Source: CAZUZS01 sp964624795
GTDB taxonomy: Bacteria > Calditrichota > Calditrichia > RBG-13-44-9
Assembly (NCBI GenBank): GCA_964624795.1
Contig: CAZUZS010000016.1
Coordinates: 6,995 to 70,994, forward strand
Direction of reading: 5' to 3'
Length of the DNA stretch: 64,000 bases
Shown here: piece by piece, positions 8,041-16,361 of the stretch
Position numbering within the stretch: position 1 is the first letter of the stretch
Layout: each line of letters starts with the position of its first letter
Notes under the pieces: model-generated
Databases searched by the model: none
What the model was told of the DNA's origin: nothing
What the model saw: only the letters and a program-made list of their open reading frames with translations
Position numbers and translations under genes: made by a program

Positions 8041-9228
8041 ATGCCGAAATTATCCAAATGGGATTTGAACTCCCGCTTTGTCCACAGCGGCAGCGATATA
8101 GATTATTCGAAAGTGCGCACGCCCAATCCCCCCATATTCCAGACCAGCAACTTTCTATACGAAGATGTGGAAAGCGGCACGGACATCCTGGTGGGGAAAA
8201 AACCGGGCTTCATCTACAGCCGTTACAGCAATCCAACCGTGGATGTGCTGAATGCAGTGATGGCCGATATGGAGGGCGGCGAGGCGGCACTCAGTTTTGG
8301 CACCGGGCTGTCCGCCATCTCCTCGGCGGTAATGGCCTACTGCAAACCGGGCGATCATATCGTTTCCTCATCGCTCATTTACGGCGGAACATTCCATCTC
8401 TTCCAGGATCACTTTGCCCGGCTGGGCGTGGAGACCACATTTGTCGATCCCACCGATCTGGAGCAGGTGGAAGCCGGCATTCGTCCCAACACCCGCATTC
8501 TCTATACCGAGCCGCTGGCCAATCCCACGCTGGTCAGCTCCGACATTTTCAGTTGGGCAGTTTTGGCACACCAGCACAAATGCAAACTCCTGGTGGACAA
8601 TACGTTCACGCCCCCGCCAATCTTCCTGCCGCTGGATGCCGGGGCGGATGTGGTGCTTCACAGCGCCACCAAGTACCTGGGCGGGCATTCCGACCTCACT
8701 GGCGGGGTGGTCGTGGCCTCAAAGGAGGAGATGGAAAAAATTGAGCCATATTTAAAATACCACGGTGGGGTGATCTCGCCCATGATTGCCTGGCTGCTGG
8801 TGCGGGGCATTCGCACCATGGGAATTCGCCTGGAGCGGCAGTGCGACAATGCCATGGCAATTGCTCAATTCCTGGAAAAACATACCGCGGTAGCGAAGGT
8901 AAATTACGCCGGACTGCCGACGAACCCGCAGTATGAATTTAATCAGCGGCATTTCAAGAAATTCAGCGGAATGCTCTCTTTCGAGGTGAAAGGTGGATTT
9001 GCGGCAGCTAAGAAGGTCATGCAGAGGCTGGAGCTGATTCTTTTCACAGTCAGCCTTGGCGATGTTGCCAGCCTGGTTTCGCATCCCGCATCCACATCCC
9101 ATATTTATCTCACCCCGGAAGAGCGGGCCGCTATCGGCGTGACGGAAGGCTTGCTGCGGCTGTCGGTGGGCATCGAATCTGCAGACGATCTGATCAACGA
9201 CCTGGACAATGCGCTTAGCGGGCTGTGA
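8041..9228 (+). CDS. Cys/Met metabolism PLP-dependent enzyme (trans-sulfuration family)
   Basis: A 395-residue fold-type I PLP enzyme of the cystathionine gamma-synthase / methionine gamma-lyase / O-acetylhomoserine sulfhydrylase family. Visible are YSRYSNPTVDVLNAVMADMEGG, where the first Tyr and Arg bind the phosphate of PLP from the neighbouring subunit, FGTGLSAIS, DNTFTPP, and the catalytic lysine in HSATKYLGGHSDLTGG (about residue 210). C-terminally, SLGDVASLVSHPAS is the substrate carboxylate-binding part. The start ATG has AAGGAAA upstream. Sequence alone does not separate lyase from synthase activity. No methionine biosynthesis genes are adjacent, which leaves a degradative gamma-lyase role open. 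Confidence 0.88.
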   Translation: MPKLSKWDLNSRFVHSGSDIDYSKVRTPNPPIFQTSNFLYEDVESGTDILVGKKPGFIYSRYSNPTVDVLNAVMADMEGGEAALSFGTGLSAISSAVMAYCKPGDHIVSSSLIYGGTFHLFQDHFARLGVETTFVDPTDLEQVEAGIRPNTRILYTEPLANPTLVSSDIFSWAVLAHQHKCKLLVDNTFTPPPIFLPLDAGADVVLHSATKYLGGHSDLTGGVVVASKEEMEKIEPYLKYHGGVISPMIAWLLVRGIRTMGIRLERQCDNAMAIAQFLEKHTAVAKVNYAGLPTNPQYEFNQRHFKKFSGMLSFEVKGGFAAAKKVMQRLELILFTVSLGDVASLVSHPASTSHIYLTPEERAAIGVTEGLLRLSVGIESADDLINDLDNALSGL

Positions 9229-9360
9229 TTCGATCATAAACAGGTAGGTGGCATTGCCCCTCTTTGGGTACCAGGCGCTACGCAATCACACAAATCTCTT
9301 GATCAACTCGCCTGATTTCCTTAATATCCTTATTAGTCTTGAGAGAAACCTGGATTTCGT

Positions 9361-10161
9361 TTGAATTACGTTCTCATTTTCCTGTTAGCCATTCTTTCCT
9401 CCACCGCCAGCGCCATGGTAGGCCTGGGCGGCGGACTGCTGTTGATCCCATTCCTGATTCTGATCTTTGACCTGCCGGTGAAATATGTAGCGGGCACCAT
9501 GCTGTTTGCCATGGTGCCGTTTACGTTAGTCGCCACTATCCGCAATTTCCGGCAAGGATTCGTCAATCTCAAAATCGGAATGATTATGGAAGCCGGTTCC
9601 GTCCTGGGGGTGATCTCGGGAGCCAATTTCTCAACAATGATTCCCGATTTTGCTTTGAAAATTCTGTTTGTGCTGGTCGTTCTGTACCTCATGTTCACGC
9701 TCAAGATTCCGTCCGATTCGCCATACAATTATGTGGCCCGTGTCTTCCGGGTGCTCAATCATATCCCGCCTACCATAAAATGCGACCCGTGCCGGGGGAA
9801 CAACAGGCTCAGCATTCCGGCATTAATATTGGTTGGAATGACCGCCGGACTTTTCAGCGGAATGCTGGGGATTGGAGGCGGATTTCTAAAAACGCCGGTG
9901 CTTATAGTGGGGGTTATGCTGGCGCCAAAGCTGGCAGTCGGAACTGCGCTTTCCATGATCTTCGTCACCGCCTCCTTTGGCACCATTACACATGCCTTCC
10001 TGGGACATATTTTTTACCCGATCGCACTTATCGTTTCCGCCGGTATGATTATCGGTGCCTACTGGGGAACGAAAATCATGAAAACCCTTCCCGAAGAACG
10101 GATAAAGAAATTCATTTTCTACGCCATGCTTGCCGCGGGAGTGTTGACGTTTTTTAGATAG
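9361..10161 (+). CDS. Sulfite exporter TauE/SafE family membrane protein
   Basis: About 266 residues with eight likely membrane helices. The two halves carry the family's repeated glycine-rich motif: SAMVGLGGGLLLIPFLIL near residue 20 and GMLGIGGGFLKTPVLIV near residue 165. These proteins export or import small anions such as sulfite, sulfoacetate or thiosulfate at the inner membrane. An intracellular loop (CDPCRGNNR) carries two cysteines between the halves. The start appears to be TTG 9361; no better ATG exists before the first motif. It follows the Cys/Met enzyme by 132 bp on the same strand, so an exporter for a sulfur compound made from cysteine or methionine breakdown is reasonable, but this is inference. 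Confidence 0.82.
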   Translation: MNYVLIFLLAILSSTASAMVGLGGGLLLIPFLILIFDLPVKYVAGTMLFAMVPFTLVATIRNFRQGFVNLKIGMIMEAGSVLGVISGANFSTMIPDFALKILFVLVVLYLMFTLKIPSDSPYNYVARVFRVLNHIPPTIKCDPCRGNNRLSIPALILVGMTAGLFSGMLGIGGGFLKTPVLIVGVMLAPKLAVGTALSMIFVTASFGTITHAFLGHIFYPIALIVSAGMIIGAYWGTKIMKTLPEERIKKFIFYAMLAAGVLTFFR

Positions 10162-10261
10162 TACAGTGATTAAATTAATTTGGCATTCCCCCTCTCAAAA
10201 TTCGCTTTTATAAAAATTTCCCTTTTCCTATATTCCAACCGAAATTAAGCTGAAGGATTTG

Positions 10262-11203
10262 ATGATGGACGAAAATTCCGGCAAACTGACCCGCACACCG
10301 GTGGAAGCGCTGGATGAGATTTTGGGTAAGCCATTCAAAGTACTGGACGACGGCTTTGTCCGGGTCATCGATTACATGGGTTCGGATGAGTCCATCGTGC
10401 AGGCGGCGCGTGTTTCCTACGGCAAAGGAACCAAGAAAGTACACCAGGATCGGGGGCTGATCCGCTACCTGATGCGGCATCGCCACACCACACCGTTCGA
10501 AATGTGCGAGATCAAGCTGCACATTCGGGTACCCATGGATTGCTGGCGGCAGTGGATACGGCACAGAAGCGCCAATGTCAACGAATATTCCACTCGCTAT
10601 TCAGTGGCCATCGACGCCGCCCAGGTCACGCTGCCGGGCGAATGGCGTTTGCAGGCTACCGGCAACCGGCAGGGCAGCGCCGGGCTCCTCGACGAAAAAA
10701 CAGGCGAAGAATTCAGCCGAAAAGAAAAAGAGCTGCAGCAACTGGCGCGGCAGGTTTACAACAAGCGGCTGGAAGCCGGGATCGCCCGTGAACAGGCGCG
10801 CAAAGACCTGCCGCTATCCACCTACACCGAAGCTTACTGGAAAATCGACTTGCACAACCTGCTTCATTTCCTGGGGCTGCGCATGGATATTAACGCCCAG
10901 TACGAAATCCGCAGCTACGCCAATATTATCGGCAACGAAATCGTCAGCCGCTGGTGCCCCACGGCGTGGGAGGCATTCAATGATTACCACATGAATGCGA
11001 TCAGTTTTTCACGTCTGGAGCTGGAGATTATTCAGGCGGTTGCCGCCGGGAAAAACAACGTTGCTGTGGAACGTGCCCGCAGTTTCGGCTGGCTGGAGGA
11101 GAAAGAAGGCCGCCTGAAAAGCAACCGGGAAAGAACAGAATTCGAGGAAAAGCTGATCGGGCTGAAGTTGTCCATTCCATGGCGCGAGCTTCTTTCCATG
11201 TGA
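10262..11203 (+). CDS. thyX: FAD-dependent thymidylate synthase (ThyX)
   Basis: ThyX methylates dUMP to dTMP with methylenetetrahydrofolate and FAD/NADPH. The diagnostic ThyX motif RHRxxSxNExSTRY appears here as RHRSANVNEYSTRY, about residues 99-112; the extra residue follows a pattern seen in the family. RYLMRHRHTTPFE upstream and RSYANIIG / WCPTAWEAF downstream fit the FAD and dUMP sites. At about 313 residues it is longer than the shortest ThyX proteins (about 220-250), with an insertion around residues 125-165. AAGGA precedes two consecutive ATG codons (10262 and 10265), either of which may start translation. ThyX rather than ThyA is common in anaerobic or slow-growing lineages. Confidence 0.95.
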   Translation: MMDENSGKLTRTPVEALDEILGKPFKVLDDGFVRVIDYMGSDESIVQAARVSYGKGTKKVHQDRGLIRYLMRHRHTTPFEMCEIKLHIRVPMDCWRQWIRHRSANVNEYSTRYSVAIDAAQVTLPGEWRLQATGNRQGSAGLLDEKTGEEFSRKEKELQQLARQVYNKRLEAGIAREQARKDLPLSTYTEAYWKIDLHNLLHFLGLRMDINAQYEIRSYANIIGNEIVSRWCPTAWEAFNDYHMNAISFSRLELEIIQAVAAGKNNVAVERARSFGWLEEKEGRLKSNRERTEFEEKLIGLKLSIPWRELLSM

Positions 11204-11220
11204 GATTGCATGAAGCTTAC

Positions 11221-11366
11221 CACGGAATCTCACAGATCTTTCACAGACGCGCATTTGCTGCTCAGATATTGGTGGTTTAACAACGATGGAGAATCCGATG
11301 TTGAAATTTCATTGTGCGAGCGACCGCACCATTTTTTGTGTCTTTCGTGTATTTCGTGGTTAAAAA
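11221..11366. repeat. Decayed intergenic repeat (CACGGAATCTCACAGA ... TTTCGTGTATTTCGTGGTTA)
   Basis: The gap between thyX and the aminotransferase gene contains two parts of a pattern I recall from intergenic regions of several bacteria: CACGGAATCTCACAGATC at 11221 and tandem-like TTTCGTG units at 11342-11360 ending in GGTTAAAA. The second part lies immediately upstream of the aminotransferase start at 11379, so it may supply leader or promoter sequence. An open frame on the opposite strand gives a HEIHERH-like string, a typical artefact of this repeat. Confidence 0.4.
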
Positions 11367-11378
11367 TATTATTCATCA

Positions 11379-12557
11379 ATGTTCTCATCACGTTTAAACT
11401 GGAATCAGGAAACCAACCGCCTGGTGCGCATACTGGAAGAAAAGCGACGCGCCGGTGAAATAATTCTGGATTTGACCGAATCCAATCCAACCCGTGCCGG
11501 ATTTAAATATCCCGAACAGGAAATTTTGGGTGCACTGTCGCAGACAGAATCCCTGCGCTATGAACCTTCTCCGCGGGGACTGTTGAAAGCAAGAGAAGCA
11601 GTTGCCGCCTACTACAGAATGCGCGGGAAAGAAACCGATACCGATTCAATTTTCCTCACTGCCAGCACCAGCGAGGCCTACGCCGATCTGTTCAAACTGC
11701 TTGCCGATCCAGGGGACGAGATCCTGGTTCCCGCCCCCGGTTACCCGCTTTTCGAGATGCTGAGCGCACTGGAATCGGTAAAACCGATTTTCTATCCGCT
11801 GAAATACGATGAAAACCACGGTTGGCGGATCGATCTTGAAATGCTGCAAATGAGTGTCAGCACTAAAACCCGTGCCGTTGTCGTGGTGAATCCCAACAAT
11901 CCCACCGGTTCCTATCTGAAAATCGGGGAGCTGGAGATCATAAATGAGATTTGCGCCGAACACCAACTGGCGCTGATTGTGGACGAGGTTTTCTCCGATT
12001 ACCGCTTATCTGCGAACGAACAGATTGTCTTGTCGGCTGCCGGCAACCAGCCGGTGCTTACATTTGTGCTGAACGGCTTCTCAAAAATCCTGGGCCTGCC
12101 GCAGCTCAAACTGGCCTGGATTCTGGTCAACGAACCGCAGTCGCTTGTTTCAGATGCCATTCACCGGCTGGAATTTATCGCAGACACCTTCCTTTCGGTT
12201 TCCGCAAGTGTGCAGCACGCCGCCCCGGAACTGTTTCGGTTGCGGGATTCCATTCAAAAACAGATCCAATCCCGCACAAACGACAATTATAAATATCTGG
12301 AAATTACCGGAAAACAGTCCGGCACTTTCCGTGTTCTGAAACGGGAGGGCGGCTGGTATGCGGTTGTGCAACTTCGCGGAGCGCAGTCTGCCGAAACAAC
12401 CAGTTACAGGCTGCTGGAAGAAAAAAATGTCTATCTGCATCCCGGTTATTTCTATAATTTTAAGAAGGATGAATTTCTGGTAGTCAGTCTGCTCCCACCG
12501 GTTGAGAGTCTCCGGGAAGGAACTTCCCGGCTGGCAGCGTTATTGAAAAATAGCTAA
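11379..12557 (+). CDS. Pyridoxal phosphate-dependent aminotransferase, class I/II
   Basis: A 392-residue fold-type I aminotransferase. LDLTESNPTRAGFKYP near residue 30 is the substrate-entry segment, VVVNPNNPTGSYLK (about residues 167-180) contains the Asn that stacks near PLP, IVDEVFSDYRL gives the Asp and Tyr that contact the cofactor ring, and NGFSKILGLPQLKLAWI holds the Schiff-base lysine (about residue 236). The family spans aspartate, alanine and aromatic aminotransferases; the substrate is not decided by these motifs. It is followed 23 bp later by the UroD-like gene on the same strand, suggesting one transcript. Confidence 0.88.
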   Translation: MFSSRLNWNQETNRLVRILEEKRRAGEIILDLTESNPTRAGFKYPEQEILGALSQTESLRYEPSPRGLLKAREAVAAYYRMRGKETDTDSIFLTASTSEAYADLFKLLADPGDEILVPAPGYPLFEMLSALESVKPIFYPLKYDENHGWRIDLEMLQMSVSTKTRAVVVVNPNNPTGSYLKIGELEIINEICAEHQLALIVDEVFSDYRLSANEQIVLSAAGNQPVLTFVLNGFSKILGLPQLKLAWILVNEPQSLVSDAIHRLEFIADTFLSVSASVQHAAPELFRLRDSIQKQIQSRTNDNYKYLEITGKQSGTFRVLKREGGWYAVVQLRGAQSAETTSYRLLEEKNVYLHPGYFYNFKKDEFLVVSLLPPVESLREGTSRLAALLKNS

Positions 12558-12580
12558 TACTTCCTTTCAAGGAGCAAATT

Positions 12581-13594
12581 TTGAACAGCCGTCAACGGAT
12601 CAAAAAAATCATTGGAGGGGAAGCTGCCGACCGCTGCGGTTTCTGGCTGGGAAATCCCCACCGGGACACTCTGCCCATCTGCCATAAATATTTCGGGACA
12701 TCCACCGAGGAGGAACTTCACCAAAAACTGGGCAGTGATTTCCGTTGGATTTGTCCGCAATACATGGATACCACCTACCGCCACCCGGACGGAAAGGGGA
12801 TTTTCGACCTATGGAAGCACAAGAAATCGCTCGGGGAGGCGGGACCGCTTGCTACCTGCGAGAATGTAGAGGAGGTTGAGCAGTTCGATTGGCCAAATCC
12901 CGATTACCTGGATTTTGGCGAGGTGCGGACGGTTCTGGAAAATGCCGGCGATTACTACCGGGCGAGCGGCTTCTGGGCGCCATTTTTCCATGACGTCATG
13001 GATTTGGTCGGAATGGAAAACTACCTCGTCAAAATGTTCACCAACCCAGTGATCATTCACGCCATTACCGCGCGGGTATGCGGTTTTTACCTGGAAGCAA
13101 ATGAGCGTTTTTACCGCGCCGCCGGCGATCTGGTGGACGGCTATTTTTTCGGAAACGATTTCGGCACGCAAATCGATCTGCTTCTCACGCCGCAGCAGTT
13201 CGATGATTTCATTCTGCCCTGGTTTCGCAAGTTTATCCGGCAGGCACACGATCACGGCTGCCAGGTGATTCTTCATTCCTGCGGATCGATACATCGCATC
13301 ATTGGCAAACTAATTGAGGAAGGCGTGAATTGCCTGCACCCCTTGCAGGCCAAAGCCCGGAATATGGACGCCGACACGCTGGCACGGGATTTCAAGGGGC
13401 AGATTGCCTTCATGGGTGGAATAGACACCCAGGATCTGCTGGTACATGCATCGCCGGCTGAAGTAAAAGAGGCGGTGCGCCGGGTGAGGCAATTGCTCGG
13501 GCCCGGCTACATTGTGAGTCCCAGCCACGAGGCACTGCTTCCTGACGTGCCGCCGCAAAATATCGCCGCAATGGCGGAGGCGGCGCAGGAGTGA
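12581..13594 (+). CDS. Uroporphyrinogen decarboxylase-family protein (MtaA/CmuA-like methyltransferase)
   Basis: A 337-residue protein of the URO-D superfamily. The haem-pathway enzyme HemE has an N-terminal RQAGR-type motif that is absent here. LHSCGSIHRIIGKLIEEGVNCLHPLQ near residue 230 instead contains the His-x-Cys-Gly pattern that binds zinc in corrinoid methyltransferases such as MtaA. A methyl-transfer role between a corrinoid and a thiol or folate is therefore likelier than porphyrin synthesis, but no corrinoid protein gene is adjacent. Translation starts at TTG 12581, six bases after AAGGAG. The neighbouring aminotransferase may share its transcript. Confidence 0.82.
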   Translation: MNSRQRIKKIIGGEAADRCGFWLGNPHRDTLPICHKYFGTSTEEELHQKLGSDFRWICPQYMDTTYRHPDGKGIFDLWKHKKSLGEAGPLATCENVEEVEQFDWPNPDYLDFGEVRTVLENAGDYYRASGFWAPFFHDVMDLVGMENYLVKMFTNPVIIHAITARVCGFYLEANERFYRAAGDLVDGYFFGNDFGTQIDLLLTPQQFDDFILPWFRKFIRQAHDHGCQVILHSCGSIHRIIGKLIEEGVNCLHPLQAKARNMDADTLARDFKGQIAFMGGIDTQDLLVHASPAEVKEAVRRVRQLLGPGYIVSPSHEALLPDVPPQNIAAMAEAAQE

Positions 13595-13714
13595 GGGGCC
13601 GAGACTCTTCTGTACCGGATATTTCTATTTTGAAATGAATTTACTGGATGAGGGGCGATTCCGGGTCAAGCGCTAATGCTCGTCGTCTCTCATCTAAATC
13701 GCAAAAAACAAAAG

Positions 13715-13789
13715 GTCATTTCGAGGAGCTGGCGACAAGGAATCTTTTCCTGCGGTTGTCTTAAGATTTCTCACTTCATTCGAAATAAC
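13715..13789. repeat. Imperfect palindromic element, likely a dispersed repeat
   Basis: A 75 bp element in the 318 bp gap after the UroD-like gene. Its ends are inverted copies (GTCATTTCGA at 13715 and TCGAAATAAC at 13780). Inner arms GGAATCTT and AAGATTTC are also complementary with few mismatches, so the whole unit can fold into a long hairpin. Elements with the text GTCATTTCGA...GAAATCT recur in many FCB-group genomes as far as I recall. The rest of the gap shows only AT-rich sequence leading to the zinc-ribbon gene. Confidence 0.55.
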
Positions 13790-13912
13790 ACTATCGATTA
13801 TTTTTTCACTTCCAGGTGAGGCTTAACAATTGTTCTGAGAAAAGACTGTCTTATATTACGGGGGTTTACTAAATTGCCCTGAATTTAAGTGGGGAAGAAC
13901 CGGGAGAAGAAC

Positions 13913-14305
13913 GTGGACTGTCCTGTCTGTAAATCGTCGATGGTGATTTTGGAATTCCAAGGAGTGGAGGTTGACTACTGTCCTTCATGCCACGGCATCT
14001 GGCTTGACCAGGGTGAGCTGGAGCTGCTGCTCGATATGAAAGAAAAACCGCTTGATCTTTCCGATATTCCTTCTGCGCAGAAGGGAGAGCGGCGCTGCCC
14101 GCGCTGCCGCAGGAAAATGCAAAAGGGCGATTTCCCGGGCACCAGTGTGGAAGTGGACATCTGCCCGCGGGACAACGGTTTATGGCTGGACAAAGGGGAG
14201 CTGCTCACCATTGCCCGCTCCCAGGCTTCCGGCGAAGCCGTGGAAAAGGTAAGCAATTTTTTTTCATCGCTGTTCCGGGAAGAACATCATATAGAGGAGA
14301 AATAG
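13913..14305 (+). CDS. Double zinc-ribbon protein (zf-TFIIB domain)
   Basis: About 130 residues with two copies of the same zinc ribbon: CPVCKSSM...YCPSCHGIWLDQGELELLL and CPRCRRKM...ICPRDNGLWLDKGELLTI. The C-x2-C / WLD-x-GEL pattern is the zf-TFIIB (transcription factor zinc-finger) family. The second ribbon has CPRD where the first has CPSC, so one ligand is lost and only three cysteines remain. I prefer GTG 13913, since GGGAG lies six bases before it and the protein then begins MDCPVC as in relatives; an upstream GTG at 13889 has no such site. It is one base from lemA, so a joint operon with lemA and the M48 protease is clear. Confidence 0.85.
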   Translation: MDCPVCKSSMVILEFQGVEVDYCPSCHGIWLDQGELELLLDMKEKPLDLSDIPSAQKGERRCPRCRRKMQKGDFPGTSVEVDICPRDNGLWLDKGELLTIARSQASGEAVEKVSNFFSSLFREEHHIEEK

Positions 14306-14306
14306 A

Positions 14307-14858
14307 ATGGCCTATTTGATTGTGCTTGGCGTTATTGTATTGCTCGTGATTTGGATAATCGGGATGTACAACGGGCTGGTGCGGCTGCGCAACCAGGTGA
14401 AGAATGCCTGGTCTCAGATCGATGTGCAGCTTAAACGGCGGCACGACCTGATTCCCAACCTGGTGGAAACCGCGAAGGGATATATGAAACATGAGCGGGA
14501 GACGCTGGAAGAAATCACCAAGGCCCGCAACCTGGCGGTGCAGGCAGGGAGTGTGGCGGAGCAGGGAAAGGCCGAGGGGCAGCTCAACAGCGCACTCAGC
14601 CGTTTTTTGATGGTTGTGGAAAACTACCCGGATTTGAAGGCCAACCAGAATTTTCTGGCGCTACAGGAGGAATTAACGTCCACTGAAAACAAGGTGGGTT
14701 TCGCCCGCCAGTTTTACAATGACCAGGTGCAGCAATTCAATACCCGGATCGAGAGCTTCCCAACCAATATGATGGCCAATATGTTTGGGTTTAAACAGGC
14801 CGATTTCTTTGAGATCGAAACCCCGGCCGAACGCGAGGTGCCAAAAGTGAAATTTTAA
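14307..14858 (+). CDS. lemA: LemA family protein
   Basis: A 183-residue protein with one N-terminal membrane helix (residues 2-20) and a helical domain carrying the LemA signatures NQVKNAWSQIDVQLKRRHDLIPNL and NLALQEEL-like FLALQEELTSTENKVGFARQFYND. LemA proteins are membrane-anchored with a four-helix bundle. Their function is unknown, but they are repeatedly encoded beside membrane zinc proteases. Here the M48 gene begins 30 bp downstream and the zinc-ribbon gene ends one base upstream, so the three probably act together in envelope protein quality control. A good ribosome-binding site (GAGGAGAA) precedes the ATG. Confidence 0.93.
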   Translation: MAYLIVLGVIVLLVIWIIGMYNGLVRLRNQVKNAWSQIDVQLKRRHDLIPNLVETAKGYMKHERETLEEITKARNLAVQAGSVAEQGKAEGQLNSALSRFLMVVENYPDLKANQNFLALQEELTSTENKVGFARQFYNDQVQQFNTRIESFPTNMMANMFGFKQADFFEIETPAEREVPKVKF

Positions 14859-14888
14859 TTTGCACCGTGAAATGACAGGGACTTAAGC

Positions 14889-16151
14889 ATGTGGGAAGTT
14901 ATTCGCCAAAATAGAGTAAAATCCGTCTGGCTCATCGTCATCATGACGCTGGTTCTGGCGGCACTGGGTGGCAGCATCGGGTACTATCTGCAACCGGCTT
15001 ACCCGGCGGATGGCCTTTTTTGGGGCATTCTGGCCGCAATGGGTGTCTGGATTGTCATGCTGCTGATCAGCCTGGCTGGCAGCGAAAAAATCCTGTTGGC
15101 GACTGCCGGCGCCCGCGAGGTGAGCAAAAAAGACGCACCGCAGCTTTACAACATTGTGGAGGAAATGAAAATTGCGGCAGGCCTGCCGGCCGTGCCGAAA
15201 GTCTATATCATCGATTCCAGCGTCCCCAATGCATTTGCGGTGGGGCTAAAGCCGGAACGCGCAGCAGTGGCGGTTACCACCGGCCTGATGGCCAAGCTGA
15301 ACCGGGATGAGCTGCAGGGCGTAATTGGGCACGAAATCGGACACATTACCAACCGCGACACGCTGTTTATGACACTTGCCGGGGTCACGGTTGGCGCCAT
15401 CGTTATTTTGGCTGATCTTTTTATGCGTGGGCTCTGGTTCAGCAGCATCACCGGCTCCCGCCGGCGCTCGCGGGACAGCGGCGGCGGACAGGCAGCTATT
15501 GTCATCCTGATTGTCAGCATTGTCATGGCAATTTTGGCGCCGTTGCTGGCGCAGCTTCTCTACTTTGCTACTTCCCGCCGCCGGGAATACCTGGCGGATG
15601 CCAGCTCCGCGCAATTCACCCGCTACCCGGAAGGTTTGGCATCGGCACTGGAAAAAATCTCTGCCGGACAGAGCAAGAATTTCTCCAAAAGCCGGACACT
15701 GGCGCCGATGTACATTGTGAATCCGATGGCCGCTTCCGGGCGCGCTGCCGGGCTGTTCAGCACCCATCCGCCCACCGAAGATCGCATCCGCATTCTGCGT
15801 GGTATGGCGAAAGGCTCTTCCCTGGCGGCGTATGAACAGGCATTTCGCGCGGAGCACAATGCCGGATTAATAGGCTCCGGAGACTTGAAGTCATCGCAAG
15901 AAAAAGGAATTCGTCAGCCAACAGCGCCGGCGGAGCACAACCATCAGCAGAGCTTGCGACAAGCCAAAGACATCCTGCACAAAACGGCAGGTTATGCAAT
16001 CATTTCATGTGCCTGCGGTTTGAATCTGAAAATTCCGCCAGATTTCGGCCAAAACAAAGTGCGCTGTCCCCGTTGTGGAACAACCCACGAAATTCCGGTC
16101 GAATTTCTGGCCGCAACGTCTGCAGGCCTGGAACAATTAGGGAAAAAATAA
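14889..16151 (+). CDS. M48 family zinc metalloprotease (HtpX-like) with C-terminal zinc ribbon
   Basis: A 420-residue membrane protease. Two N-terminal helices (residues 13-60) are followed by the catalytic HEIGH (about residues 147-151) in VIGHEIGHITNRDTLFM, two further helices, and RRREYLADASSAQFT, whose Glu and Asp fit the third zinc ligand site. HtpX-type enzymes degrade misfolded membrane proteins. Unlike normal HtpX (about 290 residues) this one carries an extra 110-residue tail ending in a zinc ribbon, CACGLNLKIPP...VRCPRCGTTHEI. That tail may bind substrate or a partner. The lemA-M48 pairing is well known; the added ribbon echoes the separate zinc-ribbon gene upstream. Confidence 0.92.
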   Translation: MWEVIRQNRVKSVWLIVIMTLVLAALGGSIGYYLQPAYPADGLFWGILAAMGVWIVMLLISLAGSEKILLATAGAREVSKKDAPQLYNIVEEMKIAAGLPAVPKVYIIDSSVPNAFAVGLKPERAAVAVTTGLMAKLNRDELQGVIGHEIGHITNRDTLFMTLAGVTVGAIVILADLFMRGLWFSSITGSRRRSRDSGGGQAAIVILIVSIVMAILAPLLAQLLYFATSRRREYLADASSAQFTRYPEGLASALEKISAGQSKNFSKSRTLAPMYIVNPMAASGRAAGLFSTHPPTEDRIRILRGMAKGSSLAAYEQAFRAEHNAGLIGSGDLKSSQEKGIRQPTAPAEHNHQQSLRQAKDILHKTAGYAIISCACGLNLKIPPDFGQNKVRCPRCGTTHEIPVEFLAATSAGLEQLGKK

Positions 16152-16361
16152 GTCTCGTAAATCATTCAAGAACATACCCTCTTTTCGTGTGTTTCAGTTC
16201 TTCTCCGCAGGAGAATAAAGCGGGAAGTTTTTATTTGGAGAGCGAGTCAGTCATATGAAGGGCGGCGAACAGGCTATGGTCTGAATGCGAAGAAAAGCCC
16301 CGCATATATTGCCGATCAGGAAACACAGAACGTTTATGAACCAATTAATACAAAAACGGGA

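Noticed and set aside
11230..11490. Minus-strand frame with a HEIHERH-like string
   Set aside because: It is an artefact of the TTTCGTG-type repeat and overlaps the aminotransferase gene.
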